This document shows, in pieces, positions 53,741 to 62,706 of a DNA stretch of 64,000 nt; position 1 is the stretch's first letter; every line of letters starts with the position of its first letter. Both the position numbers and the translations under genes were made by a program. This stretch comes from Erythrobacter litoralis HTCC2594. GTDB lineage: Bacteria; Pseudomonadota; Alphaproteobacteria; Sphingomonadales; Sphingomonadaceae. The notes beneath the pieces are model-generated. The model ran no database searches. It was not told the origin of the DNA and worked only from the letters and a program-made list of their open reading frames with translations. Location: positions 2,423,501-2,487,500 of the forward strand of contig NC_007722.1 of NCBI RefSeq assembly GCF_000013005.1, given 5' to 3'.

Positions 53741-55165
53741 TCAATAGGCCCGGTCGTGGCGCAACACGAGCAGGGTCTGCGCGATGATCGCCAGATCGCG
53801 GAAGAGCGACCAGTGCGCGAGATATTCGAGATCGGCTTGCAATCGGTCCGAGAGATCGCGCTCCCTCTCGGCAGTTCCGCGAAAACCCCTCACCTGGGCG
53901 AGCCCGGTCAGTCCGGGCTTGAGCGCATGGCGATGCCAGTAGCGCGCATCGACCTGCCAGAATTTCTTCTCGCCGGCGAGACTTCCGGGCGCATGCGGGC
54001 GAGGCCCGACGATGCTCATCTCGCCCTTCAGTACGTTGAGCAATTGCGGGAGTTCGTCGATGCTGTAGGCGCGGATGAAGCGGCCGATCCTGGTCAGGCG
54101 ATTGTCCCCGCGCGCGGTTGAGCGATCCCCGTCGGCATCGCTACTGTCGGTCCGCATCGACCGGAATTTGTACATCCGAAAGAAGCGGTTGCCCCTGCCG
54201 GTGCGTTGCTGGACGAACAGCACCGGCCCGCGATCTTCCAGCCAGATCGCCAGTGCCAGGAGGCAAAGAAAAGGCAGGAGCAGGATAAGCGCGAGCGTCG
54301 AGAATGCGATGTCGAAAGCGCGCTTCAATGCCCGGGCACGCAGGCCGAGCGGCCCTGCGCTCACGACAAGGGTAGAGGCATCCGCCGCTTCGTAATGCTT
54401 TACATTGAGCGCGCCGAGTTCGTGCGCCGTCGGGCTGAGGATTTCGCCATGCACGCCGTTGGCCTTGAGCACAAACGCCCATGCCGCGCGCCGGTCGAGC
54501 GGGCAGCTGACCACCACTTCGTCCTGATTCAGCAGCAACCGCCCCAGGAGATCGAGCGAATGGGGATCGTCCGCCTCGGGGTCGATGCCGGCCGCTCGCG
54601 CGTCGACGATGCAGTTGAAAGGTATGGCGAGCTCGTCGCCGCCGTCGCGAATATGCAGCCGGTTGCGCACGAAGCCGTCCCAGCGCCGCTCGATGAGATG
54701 GACGGCTATCCGGCGGGAAAGCGCAATCAGCACGCCCGCGCCGACGAGGCCGAGGGTTAGCGTCACGCGGGAGAAGGACGCCCCTGCCTTCAGGTAGAAG
54801 GCCACGAAGGCGAGCAGGGCTGCCGAGATCGCCAGCGCCCCGAAAGACCGCGATATGGCGAAGCGGTAGTCGAACAGCGTCCGGATCGAATAGGTCCCCT
54901 GGTAAAGCGCGATCGTGAGGTAGATCGGCAGCAGCAGGTAGGCCTGGTTCGATGCCTGCGGGTCGGGAAAGCGCTGCAGGTAGAGGGCACCGGCAGCGAG
55001 GAAGGCGATGAAGATCGCGGCAACATCGGTGACCACGAACAGCAGGTAGGCGCGCAGGCGACGCCGCTCGAGCGAAGGCGCGGGGAGCAATTCTCCCCGT
55101 AATTCCATGTCCTTGATTTCCGGAAGCGCGTTCACTCGAGGCAGTCCCATCCCATTGTGCGCCAT
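53741..55165 (-). CDS. Exopolysaccharide polyprenyl-phosphate sugar-1-P transferase (WcaJ-like)
   Basis: The product has 474 residues from ATG 55165, with ATG 55150 possible. Four N-terminal membrane helices (about 40-150) are followed by a CoA-binding-like domain, then one helix and the bacterial sugar transferase domain: RTGRGNRFFRMYKFRSMRTD, SIDELPQLLNVLKGEMSIVG PRP and LKPGLTGLAQVRG. It starts repeat-unit assembly by moving a sugar-1-phosphate (commonly glucose or galactose) to undecaprenyl phosphate. It lies at the far end of the locus, beside holA. Confidence 0.93.
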   Translation of the reverse strand: MAHNGMGLPRVNALPEIKDMELRGELLPAPSLERRRLRAYLLFVVTDVAAIFIAFLAAGALYLQRFPDPQASNQAYLLLPIYLTIALYQGTYSIRTLFDYRFAISRSFGALAISAALLAFVAFYLKAGASFSRVTLTLGLVGAGVLIALSRRIAVHLIERRWDGFVRNRLHIRDGGDELAIPFNCIVDARAAGIDPEADDPHSLDLLGRLLLNQDEVVVSCPLDRRAAWAFVLKANGVHGEILSPTAHELGALNVKHYEAADASTLVVSAGPLGLRARALKRAFDIAFSTLALILLLPFLCLLALAIWLEDRGPVLFVQQRTGRGNRFFRMYKFRSMRTDSSDADGDRSTARGDNRLTRIGRFIRAYSIDELPQLLNVLKGEMSIVGPRPHAPGSLAGEKKFWQVDARYWHRHALKPGLTGLAQVRGFRGTAERERDLSDRLQADLEYLAHWSLFRDLAIIAQTLLVLRHDRAY

Positions 55166-55227
55166 AACACACGCTGTGCATGACCGGCCGCCCCAAGTAT
55201 ATGAATAACCGCTAAATATAGATGCGG

Positions 55228-56265
55228 TCAACGCGCTCCGGCCGCTGCCGCCGCACGTGCTATCGTGGTCAGTTCCTGCGCCAGCAGCAATTCGCCCGAC
55301 TGGCTGTTTGCCAGCAGGCTGCGATGAAGCGCCGTGACCCGTTCGACGAGCCGGTCGAGCCTTGCCCCGCGCCAGATGCGCAATTGCTCGCGCAAATCGC
55401 GTTCGTCCTTCCAGAAAATCCGGCGCGCCTGCTTTTCGGACTGAATGAAACCGTCGACGTCGCCGCTACGGCCCAGCCTGCCGGCCAGTTGTGCCAATTG
55501 TGCCGTACGCCGCTCGACCGCCAGCGCGATCGCGACGCTGTTGATCGACAATTCGCGCATGCGCTGGAGCTCGCCAGGCAGCCGCTTGGCATGACCGCCG
55601 AGCGCGGCATTGACGATCGGCATGAAGCCGTCTTCTTCGGTCTTGGCCCCGATGGCGTGCCAGTCCTGCGCGTCGGCCTGCTTGGGCGTGGCCGGCGCAG
55701 CATCAAGGTAGAGCGCCAGCTTCTCGATTTCCGAACGCGCGAGCCGCTGGTCGAGCGTTGCCGCCCGCGCAATCCGTTCGGCCAGATCGCCCCCGAGCCG
55801 CACACCCGCCGTGTCGGCGAGATCGCGCACCGTCGCGGTCATGCTGCGCAAATCGGGCGGATAAAGCATGGCCACCAGCGCATCCTCGCGCCTGGCCAGC
55901 AGCTTAGCGGTGCGCGACTTGTCGGTCGCAGCGCTGGCGACGACCAGCACGGGACAGGCATCGCCTTCCCCTGCGAACAGGTTGGCAAGCGCATCGTGCG
56001 CTTCGTCGCCATTGGCCCGCACGAAGATATGCCGCGCGTCGCCGAACAGGGAGGATGACCGCGCTTCGTCGCCCAAGGCCACCGGATCGCGCTTCAGGTC
56101 GGCGCCGCTCAATTCGATGCGTTCGCCCGGATCGGCCAGTGCCCCACAGACGGCCTCGGCGGCGGCGGAAGCGCCCGCTTCGTCAGGACCGCAAAAGAAG
56201 AAAACCGAACACTGTCGCGCAGCCTTGGTGGCGATGCCGGGAAAATCCCGCTGCGTCGCTTTCAC
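55228..56265 (-). CDS. holA: DNA polymerase III subunit delta
   Basis: This 345-residue clamp-loader subunit opens the sliding clamp during replication. It matches the delta fold: an N-terminal domain with FFFCGPDEAGASAAAEAV, a middle region ending RARSEIEKLALYLDA-like, and the C-terminal collar helices. Length is normal. Its start overlaps the lptE stop by 4 bases, so it is translated with lptE; this DUF3576-lptE-holA order is usual in sphingomonads. Confidence 0.93.
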   Translation of the reverse strand: MKATQRDFPGIATKAARQCSVFFFCGPDEAGASAAAEAVCGALADPGERIELSGADLKRDPVALGDEARSSSLFGDARHIFVRANGDEAHDALANLFAGEGDACPVLVVASAATDKSRTAKLLARREDALVAMLYPPDLRSMTATVRDLADTAGVRLGGDLAERIARAATLDQRLARSEIEKLALYLDAAPATPKQADAQDWHAIGAKTEEDGFMPIVNAALGGHAKRLPGELQRMRELSINSVAIALAVERRTAQLAQLAGRLGRSGDVDGFIQSEKQARRIFWKDERDLREQLRIWRGARLDRLVERVTALHRSLLANSQSGELLLAQELTTIARAAAAAGAR

Positions 56266-56759
56266 TGCGGTTCCCTCAACGCCAGCGAAATCCGCCTGAC
56301 GATGCGATCGGCCACCTCTTCAGTGAGCCTTTCGAGCGCGGTCTGTTCGGCGGCGATGGTGGCGTATTCGCTGGAGACGACGTCGATCCCGGCATCCGCG
56401 CCGGAGGTCGCATCGAGCACGATCGATCCGCTGGCGAGATCGATCAACTGGTATCGCGCGCGCAGCGTGCGCCGCTCGCGCCCGATCGTATCGTCGTTGA
56501 GCAGGCCGAGGCCTTCGAGCCGGTCGTCGAGCCGGATATCGAGCCGGTAGCGCGGCGTTGCATTGCTCGCGCCTGCCGACAGCCGGTCATCGAGAGCATT
56601 GCCCATCAGCCATCCGGCGCGCCCGGGAATGGGAGCGACTTCGACCGCGGCGAGACCCTGCACGGATGCGTTGCCGACACCGCCGCCGTAGATCGGCTGG
56701 AGGCCGCAGCCTGCGAGGGCAATGCAGGCGCTCAAAAGCGTGAGCGCGCGGATCATCAC
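56262..56759 (-). CDS. lptE: LPS assembly lipoprotein LptE
   Basis: The 165-residue lipoprotein has a signal RALTLLSACIALAGCGLQPI with a lipobox (LAGC) and the conserved LQPIYGG just after the Cys. It would plug the LptD barrel and help insert LPS in the outer membrane. It overlaps both neighbours by 4 bases (DUF3576 gene upstream, holA downstream), a tight three-gene operon. Confidence 0.9.
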   Translation of the reverse strand: MMIRALTLLSACIALAGCGLQPIYGGGVGNASVQGLAAVEVAPIPGRAGWLMGNALDDRLSAGASNATPRYRLDIRLDDRLEGLGLLNDDTIGRERRTLRARYQLIDLASGSIVLDATSGADAGIDVVSSEYATIAAEQTALERLTEEVADRIVRRISLALREPQ

Positions 56760-57208
56760 CCCGTTACGGCTTGGCGGCGCAGTTCGCGGGCCTTGGTGAG
56801 GATGATGTCTTCGAGCTTCTGCACCGTTGCGGCCTGCACCGGGGCATCGACCCAGGCGCCGCCCTGCGCAGTCTGGCGGCTGGCGGCAACGCGCAGCGCA
56901 TCGGCGCGCAGGTCCTGATCCAGGATCGAGACTGTCAGTTTGACGCGCTCTCCGGGGTTCTGCGGATTGGCATACCAGTCGGTCACGATGACGCCACCGG
57001 CGCTGTCAGCCTGCAGCAGGGGTGCAAAGCTCACCGTTTCGAGCGCAGCGCGCCACAGATAGGAATTGACGCCGATCGTGGTGATCTGCGCCGCAGCCAG
57101 GTCGGCTTCGGGCCGATCGCGACCGCCGCAGGCGGCAAGCGAGGCAAGCGCAGCGCCGCCGATGGCGAAGCGGGCGACGGTGCGGAATCGGGTCGGAGAG
57201 TTGGTCAT
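56756..57208 (-). CDS. DUF3576 family lipoprotein
   Basis: From ATG 57208 the product has 150 residues. It has a lipoprotein signal (RFAIGGAALASLAACGG) and the DUF3576 body: ITTIGVNSYLWRAALETVSF, GVIVTDWYANPQNPGERVKL and ILTKARELRRQA. Members are exported lipoproteins of unknown function that are usually encoded next to lptE in alphaproteobacteria; a role in outer-membrane LPS assembly is a guess from context. The frame extends upstream to 57406 but without a signal peptide. In many genomes leuS precedes it; here it does not. Confidence 0.9.
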   Translation of the reverse strand: MTNSPTRFRTVARFAIGGAALASLAACGGRDRPEADLAAAQITTIGVNSYLWRAALETVSFAPLLQADSAGGVIVTDWYANPQNPGERVKLTVSILDQDLRADALRVAASRQTAQGGAWVDAPVQAATVQKLEDIILTKARELRRQAVTG

Positions 57209-57532
57209 GGGAATGTTCTGCGGTCCTCGGTCTGACGTGACTGCCTCTATAGACATCGCGCGCGTTGCGACAAGCCGGTCGTGTGACGCCCATCGTGTGA
57301 CGCCGGCGGCGCCCGCGCCAAGGATCGCTTGAGCAACGCGCCGCTGTATGCCGCGTGAATGGCGACCGGCCGGACGCATCGGGCTTGTGGGCGGGATGCA
57401 ACACATGGCGGCAATGCACCCGCCCGCTTGTGGAAAAGCTGGATTCGCGGGCAGTTGCTGGTAGCTTCAGGTGAAATTCAGGCCGAGTCGCCTTTGGTTC
57501 GGACTGCAAAACACGGGAAACTGACAGGCATT
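57209..57532. other. 324-base divergent intergenic region
   Basis: It holds the divergent promoters of the DUF3576-lptE-holA operon and the exported protein. A tandem GTGTGACGCC occurs twice (about 57280-57305). No hairpin, small gene or known motif is evident. Confidence 0.5.
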
Positions 57533-58279
57533 ATGGGCAAGGGCGCGACATCGACATGGGCGAACAGGCTTATGCCTGCGCTTGTCGTGGGCGGTGCGCT
57601 CGTGGCCATCCCGACTGCCAGTCTCGCGGTTTCCAACGCCGTGTTCGCGCCACTGACCGAATCGGCGCCGCGTTTCACGCCTGCCGGCGTCGATCCCGAT
57701 CTCGCCGAGCGGGTGAGCAATCGCTACGCCGCCTCGCGCAAGGCGATGCGTTTCACGCCCGCATCTAGCAAGCCGATCGCCGACCGCACGGTCACCGTCG
57801 CGGTCCGGCTCGACGATGAGACCGCCCGCGCGATTTCGATCCGCTCCGCACTGGACAAGGCGCGCAATGCGCCGGGCCGCCGCGACGTCGCGATCGCGCC
57901 GACCAGTTTCGACCTCGGCATGGCGCGCGGCTTCCAGAGCTTTGCCAAGCCCGCCAGCGAATTGCCGGCCGGTGTGTCCAAGATCGAAATGCCCGATCTT
58001 TCGCAATTCCGCCCGAGCGAAGGCGCGCAGGCCGACAAGCCGAACCGGTTCCAGCCGCGCATCGCGCTCGAGAACGAGCGTAGCGTCGGCCGCGCCCCCC
58101 GCACCATCGAAGGTGCCGGCGACCCGAGCGTCGATGTCGGCGGTTCGTACCGCGTCACCCGCAACCTCGACGTGACTGCCGGCGTGCGCCTGTCGCAGGA
58201 ACGCAGCCGCCTGTCGCCGCTCACCGACGGTGTGGAAGACGACCAAGCCGTCTATGTCGGGACGCAATTGCGCTTCTGA
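57533..58279 (+). CDS. Exported protein of unknown function with C-terminal barrel-like end
   Basis: From ATG 57533 the product has 248 residues. A signal peptide (LVVGGALVAIPTASLA) is followed by a basic, Arg/Pro-rich middle. The last 55 residues are alternating strands (YRVTRNLDVTAGVRLSQERS, DDQAVYVGTQLRF) ending in Phe, as in outer-membrane beta barrels. It is too short for a full porin alone, so it could insert as an oligomer or be a periplasmic protein with a membrane-bound end. I do not recognise a family. A clear terminator follows. Confidence 0.7.
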   Translation: MGKGATSTWANRLMPALVVGGALVAIPTASLAVSNAVFAPLTESAPRFTPAGVDPDLAERVSNRYAASRKAMRFTPASSKPIADRTVTVAVRLDDETARAISIRSALDKARNAPGRRDVAIAPTSFDLGMARGFQSFAKPASELPAGVSKIEMPDLSQFRPSEGAQADKPNRFQPRIALENERSVGRAPRTIEGAGDPSVDVGGSYRVTRNLDVTAGVRLSQERSRLSPLTDGVEDDQAVYVGTQLRF

Positions 58280-58313
58280 CGCCGTGCCATCGCGCTGAAT
58301 TCGATTGCACAGG

Positions 58314-58336
58314 CCCCGCCTCGGCGGGGTTTTTCT
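58314..58336 (+). terminator. Rho-independent terminator
   Basis: The perfect stem CCCCGCC / GGCGGGG with a 2-base centre is followed by TTTTTCTTT, 35 bases after the stop of the exported protein gene. Confidence 0.85.
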
Positions 58337-58407
58337 TTGCCCGCATCCCGCCGTGACGTTACGTCATCCTCGCAGAGCAATCGGGAAGAGCGAGAGAGGA
58401 TTCGATC

Positions 58408-59130
58408 ATGGGACGAGTAGCCATCGTAACCGGCGGGACGCGCGGCATCGGGGCGGCGATTTGCAACCGCCTCAAGCGGCAGGGCCACACGGTCATCGCC
58501 AACTATGCCGGCAACGACAATGCGGCGAAGAAATTCTCCGACGAAACGGGCATTGCGACGGCCAGATGGGATGTCGGCGACCACGAGGCCTGCCTCGAAG
58601 GATGCGCCGCGATCGAAGCGGATCACGGGCCGATCGATATCGTCATCAACAATGCCGGGATCACCCGCGACGGCACGCTGCACAAGATGAGCTTCGACGA
58701 CTGGAACGACGTCATGCGCGTCAATCTCGGCGGTTGCTTCAACATGGCCAAGGCGACCTTTCCCGGAATGCGCGAGCGTGGCTGGGGCCGGATCGTGAAC
58801 ATCGGCTCGATCAACGGGCAGGCGGGCCAGTACGGCCAGGTCAATTACGCTGCCGCCAAATCCGGCATTCACGGCTTTACCAAGGCGCTGGCGCAGGAAG
58901 GTGCCAAGTTCGGGGTCACCGTCAATGCCATCGCCCCGGGCTATATCGACACCGACATGGTCGCCGCCGTGCCCGAAGCGGTGCTGGAGAAGATCGTCGC
59001 CAAGATCCCGGTCGGCCGCCTCGGCATGGCCGAGGAAATCGCTCGCGGCGTAGCTTTCCTGACCAGCAAGAACGGCGGCTTCGTGACCGGGTCGACCATG
59101 AGCATCAACGGCGGCCAGCACATGTATTGA
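58408..59130 (+). CDS. phaB: Acetoacetyl-CoA reductase
   Basis: This 240-residue short-chain dehydrogenase reduces acetoacetyl-CoA to (R)-3-hydroxybutyryl-CoA for PHA synthesis. The cofactor loop is TGGTRGIG (8-15); catalytic residues are S134, Y147 and K151 in NIGSINGQAGQYGQVNYAAAK. The GQxGQxNYAAAKSG context is typical of PhaB rather than FabG. It lies alone, 44 kb from phaZ, and no PHA synthase is in the window. Confidence 0.92.
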   Translation: MGRVAIVTGGTRGIGAAICNRLKRQGHTVIANYAGNDNAAKKFSDETGIATARWDVGDHEACLEGCAAIEADHGPIDIVINNAGITRDGTLHKMSFDDWNDVMRVNLGGCFNMAKATFPGMRERGWGRIVNIGSINGQAGQYGQVNYAAAKSGIHGFTKALAQEGAKFGVTVNAIAPGYIDTDMVAAVPEAVLEKIVAKIPVGRLGMAEEIARGVAFLTSKNGGFVTGSTMSINGGQHMY

Positions 59131-59163
59131 GGGTGGGCGGCCGACGCCGGTTGCCTCATCCGC

Positions 59164-59946
59164 CTAGTCGATCACGTAGCCGACGACTTTCCAGACTGCG
59201 CCCTCTTTTTCGAGCGTGACCGACTCGGTCGCTTGCGCCCGATTTTCGAATTGCGACCGGAAGTTCACGACAACGTAGCCGTGCGGCGGCGCGTTGACAT
59301 ATTCTGCCGTTGTGATTTCGCGCTCGACCACCGCACCCAGCGGCACGCGTGCCTGCAGCGAGGCATCGCGCCAGGTCGCGACCGTATTCGGCTCCTGCAA
59401 GGAGCGACCTGCCGCCGCATAGCTCGCCTCCCAATCGAAGGCATCGACCAGCGACAGCCACGCGCGCGCGCTGCGTTCGAATTCCTCCAGCTGGACGGTT
59501 TCGATAGCCGTGGCGGGATCGCCGACCTGTCGTTCGCTTGCTGGGTGGCCCGACAGGACGAGTGCGGCGGCAAGAGCGATTGAGAACATGAGACCTATTC
59601 CTCCGATCCAGATGGCCCGCTTGCGGGCCTGTTGCGATGGGGATCCGATGTCGGACGGAGAGGCGGAAGGTTCATCCCCCAATTGCTTGTAGACAGGGTT
59701 TTCGTGCCCGCCCGCCTCCTGTTCCAGCAGCAGGCGCGCCGCCTCACGGCTGCTTGTCACCGACAATTTCCTGCGCGCCGCCCGCAGCCGCTCGTTCACC
59801 GTATGCACGGACAGATCCAATTCGTTCGCGGCCGATTTTGCGCCGTGCCCGCGAACGATCAGCCGCAGCGTCTCGCGTTCCTTTTCGGTCAACGAGGCGA
59901 GCGCATCTTCACGATCCGGGGCGCTGGTCTGGAGGGGCATGCGCAT
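59164..59946 (-). CDS. Membrane-tethered LuxR-type HTH regulator with DUF4019 domain
   Basis: The product has 260 residues. A LuxR-type helix-turn-helix (about 18-72: LTEKERETLRLIVRGHGAKS, DLSVHTVNERLRAARRKL) is joined to one membrane helix (111-132) and a C-terminal DUF4019 domain (about 145-260: EFERSARAWLSLVDAFDWEA). Polarity predicts DNA-binding inside and DUF4019 in the periplasm. No receiver or autoinducer domain is present. A one-component transmembrane sensor is inferred. The start at 59946 or ATG 59940 is undecided. It converges with phaB. Confidence 0.85.
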   Translation of the reverse strand: MRMPLQTSAPDREDALASLTEKERETLRLIVRGHGAKSAANELDLSVHTVNERLRAARRKLSVTSSREAARLLLEQEAGGHENPVYKQLGDEPSASPSDIGSPSQQARKRAIWIGGIGLMFSIALAAALVLSGHPASERQVGDPATAIETVQLEEFERSARAWLSLVDAFDWEASYAAAGRSLQEPNTVATWRDASLQARVPLGAVVEREITTAEYVNAPPHGYVVVNFRSQFENRAQATESVTLEKEGAVWKVVGYVID

Positions 59947-60083
59947 GGGCTAGTGAGCCGCGGTGCGCGCCGCCACCCCAAAAAATTCGTGTCGCGTGCA
60001 CCGGACCGCCATTGACCAAGCGTTAACCAGGATCGGCTAGGCCTCGTTAAGTCTGAATGGGCATACTTTCGAAGGAAACGCCT

Positions 60084-60746
60084 ATGAGTGCGACAGAACC
60101 GAGCAAGCTGCCTTCGGGCCAGCAGTCCCACGACACCCGGCGCGCATCGCCGCGTTCGTCGCTGATGCTGCGCACGGCCAAACTCGTTTGCCAGAGCGGG
60201 GAATATGTCTGCATCGTACGCGACGTGTCGCCCGAAGGCGTGGGCCTGCGCTTCCTCCATGCCGCCCCGACCGAGCGGCGCATCCTGCTCGAGCTCGCCA
60301 ACGGCGCGACCTATCCGGTCGAACGCGTCTGGGCCGGCAAGCAGCAATCGGGTTTCCGCTTCGCCGCCGCGATCGACCTGCATGAATTCATCCACGAACC
60401 CAGCCCCTACCGGGCGCGGCCGATCCGCCTGCGTATTTCCGCTGCGGCCAGCCTCGCCAGCGGCAACCAGGCAGAAGCGGCCGGCCTCGTCGACCTGTCG
60501 ACGGGCGGGGCCAGGGTCGAGAGCGCGCGCGACTACGGTATCGGCTGCATCCTGCGGCTGGAGGTCGGCTCGCAGCTTTCGAAGCTCGCCGAGGTGTGCT
60601 GGGCCGACGAGGGCCGATTGGGCCTTTCGTTCCTGCAGCCGATGACCATCGAGGAACTGGCCGGGACAGCGCTCGCGCTACAGCCTTATGGCTCGATGCG
60701 CGAATGCGGTGCGACCGACCATGCGAAGGCCGTTCGCGCAGCCTGA
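60084..60746 (+). CDS. Tandem PilZ domain protein
   Basis: From ATG 60084 (GAAGGA 7 bases upstream) the product has 220 residues. The first PilZ motif is RRASPRSS with RDVSPEGVGLRF; the second is RARPIRLRI with VDLSTGGARVE. PilZ domains bind cyclic-di-GMP through an RxxxR and D/NxSxxG pair; the first copy keeps both, the second has a weaker Arg motif. It may control motility or exopolysaccharide secretion. The frame also opens at ATG 60057. The RHH gene follows after 36 bases. Confidence 0.85.
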   Translation: MSATEPSKLPSGQQSHDTRRASPRSSLMLRTAKLVCQSGEYVCIVRDVSPEGVGLRFLHAAPTERRILLELANGATYPVERVWAGKQQSGFRFAAAIDLHEFIHEPSPYRARPIRLRISAAASLASGNQAEAAGLVDLSTGGARVESARDYGIGCILRLEVGSQLSKLAEVCWADEGRLGLSFLQPMTIEELAGTALALQPYGSMRECGATDHAKAVRAA

Positions 60747-60782
60747 CTTTCCAGGACGCCGCCAAGGCTCTAGCACCGCGGC

Positions 60783-61007
60783 GTGGACACGCCCTATCAT
60801 CCGCCGGTCAAACGCTCGGTAGAGATCGCCGGTCACAAGACCTCGATCAGCCTCGAGCCCGTATTCTGGAACATGCTGCGTGCCGCCGCCGAGGCCCGGG
60901 CCGTGCCCATCAACGCGCTGGTCGCGCAGATCGACGAAGAGCGGATCAGGGCAGCGACGCCGCCAGGCCTGGCGAGTGCGATCCGGGTATGGCTGGTGAC
61001 GCAATGA
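60783..61007 (+). CDS. Ribbon-helix-helix domain protein
   Basis: The 74-residue protein starts at GTG 60783. It shows VKRSVEIAGHKTSISLEPVF, then a helix-turn-helix-like EARAVPINALVAQIDEERIR, matching the ribbon-helix-helix domain family of short alphaproteobacterial proteins. It could be a DNA-binding regulator; the family has little functional data. Its stop overlaps the GNAT ATG by ATGA, so the two are coupled. Confidence 0.82.
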   Translation: MDTPYHPPVKRSVEIAGHKTSISLEPVFWNMLRAAAEARAVPINALVAQIDEERIRAATPPGLASAIRVWLVTQ

Positions 61008-61307
61008 AGATCGTGACCTACGCGGACCGCCACTTCGGTGGCATCGATGCTCTAGGGAAAGTCTGTTTTCCCGACAGCCCGCCACGCAACAGGGCGGCGC
61101 ATTCCATCCCGGCGAAACGGGCAATTGACGACGACTTGTTGCTCGTGGCTGAGAATGAGGAGGGCGCCGTCATCGGCTCGATCATGGCAGGCTATGATGG
61201 GCATCGCGGCTGGCTCTATTCAGTGGCGGTACTGCCGTCTTGCCGACGGGGCGGGATCGGAGCCAGAGCGCCGCATTTCGATGGGGCGCAATCTTAATTC
61301 AATCTAG
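61004..61307 (+). pseudogene. GNAT N-acetyltransferase remnant with internal deletion
   Basis: The frame from ATG 61004 (MKIVTYADRHFGGIDALGKV) reads as a normal GNAT N-terminal half through VAVLPSCRRGGIGARA, the acetyl-CoA pyrophosphate loop. It then runs out after PHFDGAQS at 61297. In the next frame PERRISMGRNLN (61262-61300) matches the C-terminal beta strand of such enzymes and ends at the stop at 61307. I infer a deletion of roughly 40-60 codons plus a frame change. The product would lack the helix after the CoA loop and is unlikely to work. It overlaps the end of murA by 4 bases. Confidence 0.8.
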
Positions 61308-62587
61308 TCGTCGCCCACCCGTTCGATGTCGGCGCCGACCAGTTGCAGTTTCTCTTCCAGCCGTTCGTAGCCCCGATCCAGGTGATAGATGCGGCGGACC
61401 TGCGTCTCGCCCTCTGCGGCCAGCCCGGCAATAATCAGGCTCATCGACGCGCGCAGGTCGGTCGCCATGACTTCGGCACCGGTCAGCGTCTCGACACCCT
61501 TGACGATCGCCGTGCGCCCTTCGGTTTCGATATCCGCGCCCATCCGGTTGAGTTCGGGTACGTGCATGAAGCGGTTCTCGAAGATCGTTTCCTTCAGCAC
61601 GCTGGTGCCCTCGGCCTTGCACAGCAGGCTCATCAGCTGCGCCTGCATGTCGGTGGCGAGGCCGGGATAGGGCGCCGTCGTGAGATTGGTGGCCTTGAGC
61701 GGGCCGTCCGCGATGATGTGCACGCCGCTCTTGGTCTCTTCCACGGTCACGCCGATATTGCGCAAGGCGTGGATGGTCGCCTGCATCTCCTCCGCATTCG
61801 CACCTTCCAGCATTACGTCGCCGCCGGTGATTGCCGCGGCGCAAGCATAGGATCCCGCCTCGATCCGGTCGCCCATGACGCGATAGGTCGCACCGTGCAG
61901 CCGCTTGACGCCGTGAATGACGAGATCGGAGGAGCCGATTCCCTCGATCTCCGCGCCCATCGCGGCCAGCAATTTGCACAGGTCGACGATTTCCGGCTCG
62001 CGCGCGGCGTTGAACAGGTGGCTGGTCCCCTTGGCGAGGACCGCCGCCATCACCGCATTCTCGGTCGCGCCGACCGAAACGACGGGAAAATCGAACTTCC
62101 CGCCGGGCAATCCGCCGTCTGGCGCAACTGCCTTCACGTAGCCTTGCGCCATTTCGATCTCAGCCCCCAGCGCTTCGAGCGCCTTGAGATGCAGGTCGAT
62201 CGGCCGGTTGCCGATCGCGCAGCCGCCGGGCAGCGACACGGTCGCCTCCCCCATCCGCGCGAGCATCGGGCCGAGCACCAGGATCGAGGCGCGCATCTTG
62301 CGGACGAGATCATAGGGGGCGACGCTGGAGGTGATCCGCGTCGCTTCCATGGTCATGACGCGGCCGAAATCCTCCGGGCGCTTGCCCTGCACTGCGGTCA
62401 TCACGCCGAACTGGTTCATCAGATGCTGGAAGCCGTCGATATCAGCCAGGCGCGGCAGGTTGCGCAAGGTGAGCGGTTCGTCGGTCAACAGCGCACAGGG
62501 AATGAGCGTCAACGCGGAGTTCTTGGCACCCGAAATCGGGATTGTGCCGGAAAGGCGATTGCCGCCACGAATTACGAGTTTGTCCAT
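61304..62587 (-). CDS. murA: UDP-N-acetylglucosamine 1-carboxyvinyltransferase
   Basis: From ATG 62587 the product has 427 residues. It catalyses the first committed step of peptidoglycan synthesis, adding enolpyruvate to UDP-GlcNAc. Visible features are [12 protein letters not shown] near the N-terminus with the conserved Lys, the active-site Cys in [17 protein letters not shown] (the fosfomycin target) and [11 protein letters not shown]. Length is standard. The open frame to 62647 adds 20 unlikely residues. It is divergent from galU with 119 bases between starts. Confidence 0.97.
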   Translation of the reverse strand: MDKLVIRGGNRLSGTIPISGAKNSALTLIPCALLTDEPLTLRNLPRLADIDGFQHLMNQFGVMTAVQGKRPEDFGRVMTMEATRITSSVAPYDLVRKMRASILVLGPMLARMGEATVSLPGGCAIGNRPIDLHLKALEALGAEIEMAQGYVKAVAPDGGLPGGKFDFPVVSVGATENAVMAAVLAKGTSHLFNAAREPEIVDLCKLLAAMGAEIEGIGSSDLVIHGVKRLHGATYRVMGDRIEAGSYACAAAITGGDVMLEGANAEEMQATIHALRNIGVTVEETKSGVHIIADGPLKATNLTTAPYPGLATDMQAQLMSLLCKAEGTSVLKETIFENRFMHVPELNRMGADIETEGRTAIVKGVETLTGAEVMATDLRASMSLIIAGLAAEGETQVRRIYHLDRGYERLEEKLQLVGADIERVGDD

Positions 62588-62706
62588 GCCAAGGCGTTTA
62601 GCCCATTCGCCCGCGCTGGCAACCGGCGCAGTCACCGGCACAGTCATAGTACGGCAACATCGCTGCGACAGTTGACGGCGCGACCAGACGCCTTATCGCC
62701 AGAGCC

